Source: Ryuthela nishihirai
Taxonomy: Eukaryota; Arthropoda; Arachnida; Araneae; Heptathelidae
Direction: 5' to 3'
Length of the DNA: 64,000 bases
NCBI GenBank assembly: GCA_038380435.1
Contig: JAWZYU010000013.1
Coordinates: 12,165,901 to 12,229,900 of the forward strand
Shown here: in pieces, positions 56,110 through 64,000 of the stretch
Position numbering within the stretch: position 1 is the stretch's first letter
Layout: every line of letters begins with the position of its first letter
The notes under the pieces: model-generated
Told to the model about the DNA's origin: nothing
Databases searched by the model: none
Seen by the model: only the letters and a program-made list of their open reading frames with translations
Translations under genes and position numbers: made by a program

Positions 56110-57493
56110 AAGTAACCTCTTAATGTTGAGGTGTATATAAACTCTCACTCTCAAAATTGGCATGTATGTAATAAGGTTCAAAAGTTTCCGGCCAAACATA
56201 TTAGAACAAGAAGAATTAACAGGTCTAACTGCGTCAACCCCCCACCCTATGTTTTGTTGCACTGCAGTTAAAATTTTGCAGTTCCAGCATCAGTAGCACT
56301 CCAGCTAGCATCGCAGATAGAAGTGCTGTTGCCCAATAATTTAAAATGATTAAACTTGAGTATTGCAGTCATTAAATTTTTGACAAAAGAAGACGAAAGC
56401 TTGGCAGAAATTAAACGATGCTTAGATGCTGTGTACAGCGAATCTTCCCCCATCATATTTGGTGGTTAAAGAATGGGCTAAGCAGTTTCGTTTAGGGAGA
56501 GATTCAATTGAAGATGAACCTCATCAAGGCAGACTTGCACAAACACTCACTCCAGAAACAATTGCGCTGGTGCAAGAAGAGGTGCAAAAGGATAGGCAAC
56601 TGAAAACTAGAGAATTATCAGCAAGGTGTGAACTTTCAAAAATCACGGTGCTTCGAATTTTACATGATCATCTTGGTATGAACAAAGTGAGTACAAGATG
56701 GGTTCCAAAACTTTTGAGTATTGTCCAAAAACAACAACGCGTGGAATGCTGTACTGAATTTTTAGCACTCTGTGAAGGGCAAGATAAAGAAGTGATTGAT
56801 TCAATTGTCATGGGAGATAAAACTATGGTTCTGTACCATGATCCCCTGTTTAAATGGGAATCTATGGAATGGTGGCATCCTGAATCCTCATAGTCAAAAA
56901 AAGCAAAAGTGACGCAATCCCCCCCCCCCCCCCAAAATAGTGCCCACCATCTTTTGGGATTCTTGGGGGATTCTGCTAGTCGACTTTAAAGAACAAAATA
57001 CTACAGTTACTGGTGAATATTATGCATCATTAATGTATAAATTGAACGATACCATCAAAGAGAAACGCCAAGGAAAGCTGTCCTGGGAAGTGAGGTTATT
57101 GCACAATGTGCCAGTGCACACTTCAGTTGCTGCAAAGGCTACTATTCAGCAATGTGGTTTCCAGGAATTAAATCACCCACCATACAGCCCTGACCTAGCC
57201 CCTAATGACTATTTTTTGTTTTCAAAATTGAAGTCGGATCTGCGAGGGAAAAAATTTACAAGTGATGAAGACGTCATTTCTGCAGTTTTAGAACATTTTA
57301 AGGACAAAAATTCAGATTATTTTTAAGTGGCATAGAAAAGTTAAATAGCCATTCTAAAAAATGCATTGAAATAAAGGGTGATTATATGGAAAAATAAAAA
57401 TTATTGTTTGATTCTATTACCTCTTTAATACCCTTAGGCCAGAAACGTTTGGACCTTACTACGTATGTCAAGATTGAGAGTGAGAGGTTACTT
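56110..57493 (+). mobile_element. Mariner element inside the Helitron
   Basis: TA at 56108-56109 and 57494-57495. Ends start AAGTAACCTCT on both sides, continuing CACTCTCAA...AAGGT.CAAA.GTTTC.GGCC. The left end carries a 24-bp extra piece (about 56121-56144). Joining the flanks gives back the Helitron reading EAYIHLNQKKLR, proving the insertion. Confidence 0.9.
56426..57326 (+). pseudogene. Mariner transposase (DD34D type), second catalytic Asp deleted
   Basis: Helix-turn-helix region VKEWAKQFRLGRDSIEDEPH..GR and TRELSARCELSKITVLRILH, then IVMGDKTMVLYHDP with the first Asp (the following Glu is Lys). TAG at 56891, then a C run at 56920-56934 that breaks the frame. TIFWDSWGILLVDF and YKLNDTIKEKRQGKL follow. 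Next is LLHNVPVHTSVAAKAT, where the family has HDNVPVH: the Asp codon is absent without a frameshift. The third Asp is in PPYSPDLAPNDYFLFSKLK. With Asp restored the spacing would be 34 residues. Ends TAA at 57324-57326. Confidence 0.9.
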
Positions 57494-57495
57494 TA

Positions 57496-57623
57496 TATAC
57501 ACCTCAACCAGAAGAAACTTAGGATTGACAATAATACCCCTTAGAAGATGCAATTGCCAAAGATAAAAATGTAAATAAACTTGAGCAATTAATGATTTTA
57601 CCATCAACTTTCACTGGTAGCCC
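57496..57623 (+). pseudogene. Helitron protein, segment 3
   Basis: Short piece between the mariner and the fold-back element: HLNQKKLRIDNN, then DAIAKDKNVNKLEQLMILPS and TFTGSP in adjoining frames. It matches LNQxxLR...LILPxTYTGSPR, the segment just before the Rep nuclease of Helitrons. Confidence 0.82.
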
Positions 57624-60600
57624 CAGGGGCATAGCGAAGAACTATGGTTTGGGAGGAGGGGGGGGAGTCCAAAATTTTCCAATTCGAGCAAAATTTTGAC
57701 AAAATTTGCCAACTGAGCAGGCTTGCTTAGATTTACGCTGGGGGGGGGGGGGGGATTTTCACGTCTCTCCTACATTTTGCCATTTGACTTCCAACTAGCC
57801 ATAATTTCTCAGAAATACTTCCAATATTTATATCTCTTCTGAACATCTGAATTATAGCAAATCAGTTTGAATTTTGCCTTGATTTGGTCAAATTTCCTTA
57901 ATTTCACGAAACTAATCCCAATCTTTACATCTCTCCTAAATTTTCCAAATCACTTCAAACTTTTAAACTTCCCAATTTTTTTTTTTTTTTTTTTTTTTTT
58001 TTGGAAAATTAAGGGAAGTTGTCAAAATTGAGGCACCTTGGCAAAACTAAGGCAGTTTGGAAAATGGAGAGACAGCAAAATTTAGAGCACTTGGCAAAAT
58101 GCGAAGCCACTTAATAAAAACAGGTGAGTTGGCAAAATCTTAGGGAGTTGGCAAAATTTGGAGTGACTTGGCAAAATTCAGGTGAGATGTAAAAATTAGG
58201 ATTTTTTTTCTGTAAAATTATGGCGAGTTGGCAAAACTTAGGAAGTTGAGAAAATCTAGGGACAATTGGCAAAATTTGGAGTGACTTGGCAAAATTCAGG
58301 TGAGATGTGAAAATTTGCATTTTTTTTTCTGTAAAATTATGGCGAGTTGCCAAAATCTAGGAGAATTGGCAAAACTTAGGGAGTTGACAAAAACTAGGGG
58401 CAGTTGGCAAAATTCGGAGTGACTTGGCAAAATCGTGGAGAGTTGACAAAATTCAGGTGAGATGTAAAAATTGCAATCTTTTTTTCTGTAAAATTACGGC
58501 ATGTTGGCAAATCGACGCAGCTTTGCAATATCTAGGAGAGTTGGAAAATCTTGGGGGAGTTGGCAAAATTCAGAGTGGCTTTACAAAAAACAGGTGTGAT
58601 GTAAAATTGGGATTTTTTTCTGTAAAATTGTGGCGAGATGGCAAAATCTAGGGCAGTTGGCAAAATTTGAATCCACTTGGAAAAATACGGGCAATTTGTG
58701 AAAATTGGGATTGTTTTTGTGAAATTAAGGAGAGTTGGAAAAACCAAGAACTCTTAGGAAAATCTAGGGGAGTAGGCAAAATTGGAAGCCACTTGGTAAA
58801 ATACAGGGGAGTTGTGAAAATTGTGCCTTTCTTGTGCAATTAAGGAGAGTTGATAAAATTCGAAGTGGCTTAGCAAATTCAAAAAAATAAAATAAAATAC
58901 CCCCTCAAGCAGCTGCTTGCCACAGAGGTCTGACAGGAGCCTGTCAGTTTATATGCCACAGTAGAAGGTCTGAGAGGATGGCAGGACCTCAGCAGAAAAC
59001 GACACATACATCCATGCCTTACCCGGGACTCGAACCCAGGTCCCTTAGATCAGTAGCCAAGCACGCTAACCACTCGGCCATGGGACGGCTAGCAAATTCA
59101 GGGAAGATGTAAAAAAGTGCAATTTTTTCTGTAAAATTACGGCAGGTTGGCAAAATCTAGAGTAGTTGGCAAAATTCGAATGCACTTGGTAAAAATATAG
59201 GCGAGTTGTGAAAATTGAGATTTGTTTTGTGAAATGAAGGAGTGTTGGATAAATTGAGGAAACTGAACAAAATGTAGGGCAGTTGGAAAAATTCGAATCC
59301 ACTTGGAAAATACGGGCGAGTTGTGATAATTGGGATTGGGTTTGTAAAATTCAGGATAGTTGACTAAAATCACTTCAAACTCCCCAAGATGAATCACTAA
59401 AATCGAGTAAACTTGGCAAAATCTTGGGGAGTTTGAAAGTTTGAAGTGATTTTTGTCAACTATCCTGAATTTTACAAACCCAATCCCAATTATCACAACT
59501 CGCCCGTATTTTCCAAGTGGATTCGAATTTTTCCAACTGCCCTACATTTTGTTCAGTTTCCTCAATTTATCCAACACTCCTTCATTTCACAAAACAAATC
59601 TCAATTTTCACAACTCGCCTATATTTTTACCAAGTGCATTCGAATTTTGCCAACTACTCTAGATTTTGCCAACTCACCGTAATTTTACAGAAAACATCGC
59701 ACTTTTTACAACTTCCCTGAATTTGCCAAGCCACTTTGAATTTTATCAACTCTCCTTAATTGCGCAAGAAAGGCACAATTTTCACAACTCCTCTGTATTT
59801 TACCAAGTGGCTTCCAATTTTGCCAACTTCCCTAGATTTTCCAAAGAGTTCTTGGTTTTTCCAACTCTCCTTAATTTCAAAAAAAAATCCCAATTTTCAC
59901 AAATTGCCCGTATTTTATCAAGTGGATTCGAATTTTGCCAACTGCCCTAGATTTTGCCATCTCGCCACAATTTTACAGAAAAAAATCCCAATTTTACATC
60001 ACACCTATTTTTTGTAAAGCCACTCTGAATTTTGCCCAACTCCCTCAAGATTTTCCAACTCTCCTAGATATTGCGAAGCTGTGTCGATTTTGCCAACATG
60101 CCATAATTTTACAGAAAAAAAGATTGCAATTTTTACATCTCACCTGAATTTTGTCAACTCTCCACGATTTTGCCAACTGCCCCTAGTTTTTGTCAACTCC
60201 CTAAGTTTTGCCAATTCTCCTAGATTTTGGCAACTCGCCATAATTTTACAGAAAAAAAAATGCAAATTTTCACATCTCACCTGAATTTTGCCAAGTCACT
60301 CCAAATTTTGCCAATTGTCCCTAGATTTTCTCAACTTCCTAAATTTTGCCAACTCACCATAATTTTACAGAAAAAAAATCCTAATTTTTACATCTCACCT
60401 GAATTTTGCCAACTCCCCACGATTTTGCCAAGTCACTCCAAATTTTGCCAACTCCCTAAGATTTTGCCAACTCACCTGTTTTTATTAAGTGGCTACGAAT
60501 TTTGCCAACTGCTCTAAATTTTGCCGTCCCTCCATTTTCCAAACTGTCTTAGATTTCCAAGTTGCCTCGATTTTGACAACTCCCCTTAATTTTCCAAAAA

Positions 60601-60708
60601 AAAAATTACAAATTTTCGCAACTCACCTAGATTTTATGAAGTCGCTTCGAATTTTGCCAACTCCGAGATCCTTTGGGGGGGAGCCTCCCTCCATCCCTCC
60701 TTGGCTAC
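57624..60708. mobile_element. ~3.1-kb fold-back element made of tandem units in inverted arms
   Basis: Right arm (59421-60660) is an inverted copy of the left arm (58006-59391) around a ~30-bp spacer. Each arm is itself a series of direct tandem units of roughly 120-135 bp, marked by ATAATTTTACAGAAAAAA then ACATCTCACCTGAATTTTGCC, and built of shorter ATTTTGCCAACTC-like motifs. Left-most 57770-57970 has the right-arm orientation and is separated from the left arm by a ~32-base T run. Outer ends resemble each other (GGGGCATAGCGAAG and, reversed, GGGTGTAGCCAAGG). It is inserted in the Helitron between TGGTAGCCCC and CACATCATATG. All reading frames in it are by-products of the repeats. It resembles Foldback-type DNA transposons. 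Confidence 0.85.
58882..59089 (-). mobile_element. SINE1 in the left arm of the fold-back element
   Basis: Flanked by TAGCAAATTCA at 58871-58881 and 59090-59100. Minus strand with head GGCCGAGTGGTTAGCGTGC, B box GGTTCGAGTCCC, body and A/T tail. The right arm has the uninterrupted sequence, so the insertion came after the arms existed. Confidence 0.95.
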
Positions 60709-60828
60709 ACCCCACATCATATGCATGAATATATGGGGTATGGTAGCATATATGGGGTATGGTATGCATGAATATATGGGGATGGGTAGCCCACATCATA
60801 TGCATGAATATATATATATATGACACAA
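60709..60828 (+). repeat. Short tandem duplication with CATCATATGCATGAATATA units
   Basis: Three copies of CATGAATATATGGGG-like units and two of CCCACATCATATGCATGAAT, located in Helitron sequence right beside the fold-back element. Probably slippage or repair at the insertion site. Confidence 0.75.
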
Positions 60829-61521
60829 TGACATACGTAAGAAACTATGGAAGACCAGATTTATCTGTAACTTTCACTTGCAATCCCAAGTGGCAAGAAA
60901 ACCAAGCCATGTTATTTCCTGGGCAAAAACATACGGTGGTCATGATTTGTCAGTCAGATACTTCAGACCAAAGCTCATAACACTCATGCATGCCATTAAC
61001 AAAGGTAATATATTTGGACCAACTCTATGTTTAATGTACTCTACTGAACAGCAAAAGAGTGGGCTGACACATTGCACACATCTTAAAATGTTTAGGAGCA
61101 AAATTAGACCAAATCTGATTAACAATATCATCAGCACAGAACTATTCAATCTTGAACAAGATCCCAATCTTTTTGATATAATTGTTAAAAACATTATTCA
61201 TGGTCCTTGGTGGTTATCAACCCCAGCTCATCCTGTATGAAAAGTAAAAACTGCACCAAAAAATGCCCCAGAACTCTTTTATGTAAAACCCAAACTGGAG
61301 ATGATGGGTATCCACTCTATAGAAGGAGAAGTGAATATAATGGTGTCAAAGCTAAAATCAAAGTGAAAACTGGCAACTGCTACAAAGACATTGAAATAGA
61401 TAACAATGGGTCATACTAATGCATGCCATTAGCAAAGTACATGTACTGTCTCTTACTATCTCTCATCTTTCAAGCCCATATTAATGTTGAATATTGTAAT
61501 TCAGTTAAATCAATTAAATAT
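60829..61521 (+). pseudogene. Helitron Rep (HUH nuclease) region, segment 4
   Basis: DTMTYVRNYGRPDLSVTFTC, NPKWQE and LPGQKHT-like blocks, then in a second frame FRPKLITLMHAINKGNIFGP and YSTEQQKSGL. The HUH position at 61070-61081 reads H-C-T-H in frame; HAH is readable one base over. KIRPNLINNIISTE and IVKNIIHGP follow. After another shift come NPSSSCMKSKNCTKKCPR and TQTGDDGYPLYRRRS, then HINVEYCNSVKSIKY (near 61475), where LTR copy C enters. This is the Helitron_like_N / Rep domain that nicks DNA for rolling-circle transposition. It is inactive. Confidence 0.9.
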
Positions 61522-62275
61522 GCTGTGTCCACCCATTCACTTTTACTTTTCCTTAACCAGTTTTGTTTTATTTATGTTATATTTATCATTTTGGGGATTT
61601 TAATTCATTTTTGTGGACTGTCTCAATCCTCATCTGAGTGGCAGGAATTGCGCATGTGCTACTCCAACCTTTCGATTGACAACTGCTAAAGCGCGTGCAG
61701 GACACGCCCTCTCTTGCATCGTAGCTTGCGTGCTCGTCAGTTTATGTAAATGTCTTTCCCGGCACGCAACATGACACATGCCGGTTTTGTAATGCTGCTC
61801 GTTATAACAGTGACATTAGGTCACAGAGTAGTTAGTGAGATGAGAAGATTGTCTGTAGCAGAGGAGATGACAGAGTAAATGAGATTCAAGTTATGAGATA
61901 GAGATATAGTAGCAGAGTTTTTGTGAATTAGTGTAGACAGAATTTTTGTTTGAGATGTAGTCGAGATTTTCACTTTGAGTTTGGTGAGTTGAATTTTTGG
62001 AAATAAACTTTGTTGGTTTTAGAAACTTTTGAATCTTTGCTATTTTTTCTCTTGAGCAACGTAAATTGATTTTTTGATTAGATTGCATTTAAACTTGACA
62101 ATTATTTTTGAATTCTTACTCGATAAGTAACACTTGGAAACCTCAACGAACCCTATTTCAACTTTATTTGGAAAGTTATTATTGCCTGGAGCCTGATAGA
62201 GCTATCCAGAATTTAAATAAATTGGATCAGATAAAAGGTCCAACATTGAAAGTTATTAATCTTTGGAGCATTACA
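61522..62275 (+). mobile_element. Solo LTR copy C, inside the Helitron
   Basis: Plus-strand LTR beginning TGCTGTGTCCACCC and ending GGAGCATTACA, with GGAAATAAACTTTG (polyadenylation signal) near 61998 and a GC-richer segment at 61640-61795. The Helitron frame SIKY...SKYVNKR continues across it, so it is an insertion. No internal genes are present. Target duplication is not clean. Confidence 0.75.
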
Positions 62276-62481
62276 ACATAAGCAAATATGTAAACAAGAG
62301 AAGCGACTAGGCAATATTTGGTTTGGAAAAAGAAGAAGTTAACAATGAAATTAAATGCTATCAGATGGGCAGATACATTAGTAGCAATGAAGCAATCTGG
62401 CGAATTTTTGATTTTCCAATTCATGAGAGGTTTCCAACAGTTGCACATTTAAGCATGCACTTGCAAAATGGTCAACCTGTG
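62276..62481 (+). pseudogene. Helitron protein, segment 5
   Basis: KYVNKR, then EVNNEIKCYQMGRYISSNEA, IWRIFDFPIHERFPTVAHLS and MHLQNGQPV. The RYISSNEAxWRIxxFxIHxRxPxVxHLxxHLxxGQxV block is highly characteristic of Helitron proteins between Rep and helicase. The SINE begins just after GQPV. Confidence 0.9.
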
Positions 62482-62690
62482 TAAATAAAATATAATAAAT
62501 ACCCCCTCAAGCAGCTGCTTGTCACAGAGGTCTGACAGGAGCCTGTCAGTTTATATGCCATAGTTAGGTCTGTGAGGATGGCAGGACCTCAGCATAAAAA
62601 CAACATAAACATCCATGCCTTATCCGGGGCTCGAACCCAGGTCCCTTAGATCAGTAGCCAAGAGCGCTAACCACTTGGCAATGGGACAGC
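62482..62690 (-). mobile_element. SINE1 in the Helitron
   Basis: Minus strand with head GCCAAGTGGTTAGCGC, B box GGTTCGAGCCCC, body, then tail AATAAATACCCCC complement near 62500. It sits directly next to a tRNA-Leu-like fragment. Confidence 0.9.
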
Positions 62691-62700
62691 AAAAAATTCG

Positions 62701-62792
62701 TGTCAGGAGTGGGATTCAAACCCATGCCCACATAAGTGGCCCAGAAAGCACAAAGCCCTGCAACAGGAAAGGTTAACCTTGAGTCTGGCACC
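62701..62792 (-). pseudogene. tRNA-Leu(CAA) fragment with intron, 5' end missing
   Basis: Minus strand: GGTGCCAGACTCAAG gives the anticodon stem CCAGA and loop CTCAAG with anticodon CAA. It is followed by a ~31-base intron, then TTCTGG closing the stem. The long variable arm is GCCAC-TTAT-GTGGGC, the T arm TGGG-TTTGAAT-CCCA, the acceptor strand TCCTGACA, and the Pol III terminator a T6 run (62691-62696). The first ~25 bases (acceptor 5' strand and D arm with A box) are absent, and the T loop has T for the invariant C56, so it is not functional. Confidence 0.8.
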
Positions 62793-62795
62793 TTT

Positions 62796-63545
62796 GTATT
62801 TTACAAAAAAGTAATTTTCATGAAAAAGTACACCAGACACTAAAAAAAAACTACATTGACAGTATTTTTCCTTCTCTGCCAGAACGATGGCTTTGTGAAA
62901 ATGCTTTTCATTGTGATGTGCCAAAATATTACACTTAGAATGAATCAAGTAAAGTTTTCAAGCATCGAGTTCAAAGAACTGCAGTTCCTCTGTATGGCAG
63001 CATAAAAGAAACAGATGTTCTTGGATGAGTCTTTACTGTATATTCAAATAACTTTCAATGTTTCTACCTACGACTTCTACTTCACAATGTTCGAGGTCCC
63101 ACTTCATTTGAGGAACTCAAGACTATTGATGGCCAGGTCTGTGCAACATTTCGTGAAGCATGTCAAATGATGGGTTTATTAGAGGATGTTGCACAATGGA
63201 ATGCAGCAATGTTGGAAGCTGCTGTGTACAGTCACCAGCAAGACTTAGAAATTTGCTTGCTAATGTGCTGATGACTTGCAGGCATTGAATCCTAAACATT
63301 TGTGGAATTCCCATAAAAAAAAGCCTAACCGAAGACATATTTTATGGAATTGCACAGACAAAATCCTTGAACAGCATTGATTTACACACCTTAAATGTTC
63401 GATCAGACCTAATTCTGCTGTAAGATAAAGTTATAAATATGGCTGGCAAAAAACTCAATCAGCAAGGACTTCCTAATCCTCAAAGAAATGTACATAATTA
63501 GCTAAGCAATGAAATGCTCAGAGAAACAAGTTATGACATGGATCA
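62796..63545 (+). pseudogene. Helitron protein, segment 6 (start of helicase region)
   Basis: Plus-strand pieces resume with VYFT-like, then RTMAL..., FHCDVPKYYT, QRRAVPLYGSI-like, SNNFQCFYLRLLLHNVRGPT, FEELKTIDGQVCATFREACQ and MMGLLEDVAQWNAAMLEAAV. After shifts come NRRHILWNCTDKILEQH and ending LNQQGLPNPQ, EMLRETSYDMDH-like. This is the conserved region before the PIF1-type helicase. The helicase ATP-binding motifs would lie beyond LTR copy D and the window edge. Confidence 0.88.
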
Positions 63546-64000
63546 TGTAATGCTCCAAAAGTATGTTAAACTTCTTCATTTTTGACATTTTGTCTGATTC
63601 AAATTAAACCAATTTTCTAGACAGCATCAGGCTTCAGGCAATAATAACTTGCCAAATAAAATTAAATAAGGGTTCTCTAATATATATAAGCGTTACTTAG
63701 TTAATATGAAAAGAATTCAAATGATTGTCAAATGATTAAAATTTAAATCCAATCAAAATCAATTATCCTGCTAAAAGAGAAAAAATAGAAAAGTCAAAAT
63801 AGTTCACAAAACAAACAGTTTATTTCCAAAAAAAAAACAAGACTCACCAAATAAACTGATGAATACAAAATGTCAAAATGTTCTGAGCAACTAAAAGCTC
63901 GCATTCTCTCAACTAAAAAAAAACTACTAACATTCTCCTCCAACGCTCTGACTAGCTTCATTCCTGCTCCATCTCTACTCAACAACCGATTCTATCTACT
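63546..64000 (-). mobile_element. LTR copy D, inside the Helitron, runs off window end
   Basis: Begins TGTAATGCTCC (complement of the LTR 3' end) directly after the Helitron SYDMDH codons. It aligns with copies B and C through GCATCAGGC.TCAGGCAATAATAACTTGCC and the TTTATTTCC polyadenylation region. The rest is outside the window, so solo or full element cannot be decided. Confidence 0.7.

Noticed and set aside
58111..60728. Many overlapping frames of 60-119 codons rich in Phe, Pro and Asn on both strands
   Set aside because: The same peptides appear in both arms of the fold-back element because the arms are inverted copies. There is no start context, conservation or domain, only repeat translation.

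Overview
This is a stretch of an AT-rich animal genome, not a bacterial or viral one. There are spliced exons with GT/AG junctions, tRNA-derived SINEs, several classes of LINE, Tc1/mariner, hAT, piggyBac and Helitron elements, and almost no long open reading frames. The element mix (CFDP2/RTE-type LINEs, many Tc1/mariner and hAT copies, several SINE families) suggests an arthropod, possibly a chelicerate. That placement is inference, not something the sequence proves.

One host gene is visible. Four short exons on the minus strand (37675-37709, 37255-37331, 26237-26330, 6978-7097) splice in phase and encode part of the tail (DHC_N1 region) of an axonemal-type dynein heavy chain. The introns between them are about 0.3, 10.9 and 19.1 kb and are filled with transposons. 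The 5' exons probably lie right of 38 kb or beyond the window. The next 3' exon was not found left of 6.9 kb.

Layout. 1-6.9 kb: solo-LTR-like copy, TTAA-flanked X-family repeats, a 5'-truncated RTE-type LINE with an open RT core, a fold-back repeat and AT-rich tandem repeats. 7-15 kb: dynein exon, piggyBac relic, mariner relic, tRNA-like SINE pieces, a 73-bp MITE. 15.3-18.5 kb: minus-strand RTE-type LINE broken by a SINE and a hAT MITE. 18.8-22.1 kb: hAT element with exact 8-bp target duplication, carrying a fragment of a restriction-like-endonuclease LINE. 22.6-26.3 kb: hAT-type MITE, SINE, two Tc1-like relics, dynein exon. 26.5-37 kb: X repeat, palindromic MITE, a mariner hosting a solo LTR, another RTE-type LINE, another X repeat with a SINE. 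37-39.5 kb: two dynein exons with a SINE inserted just upstream of one acceptor, a hAT relic, SINEs. 41-46 kb: minus-strand I/Jockey-type LINE with gag-like zinc knuckles, APE endonuclease, RT and RNase H. 46-49.3 kb: X repeat and RTE-type LINE. 51.2-53.2 kb: fold-back MITE and a DD41D Tc1/mariner element with perfect 35-bp ends. 53.4-63.5 kb: one Helitron coding region split by at least seven later insertions, the largest a ~3.1-kb fold-back element built of tandem units in two inverted arms.

The genes do not form an operon or pathway. What ties the window together is insertion history: many elements sit inside others, so target duplications and interrupted reading frames give an order of events. 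No transposon here appears able to move on its own, because every transposase or polymerase I can read has stops, frameshifts or lost catalytic residues. The most unusual structures are the 57.6-60.7 kb fold-back element, the nested Helitron, and the SINE at the dynein splice acceptor.
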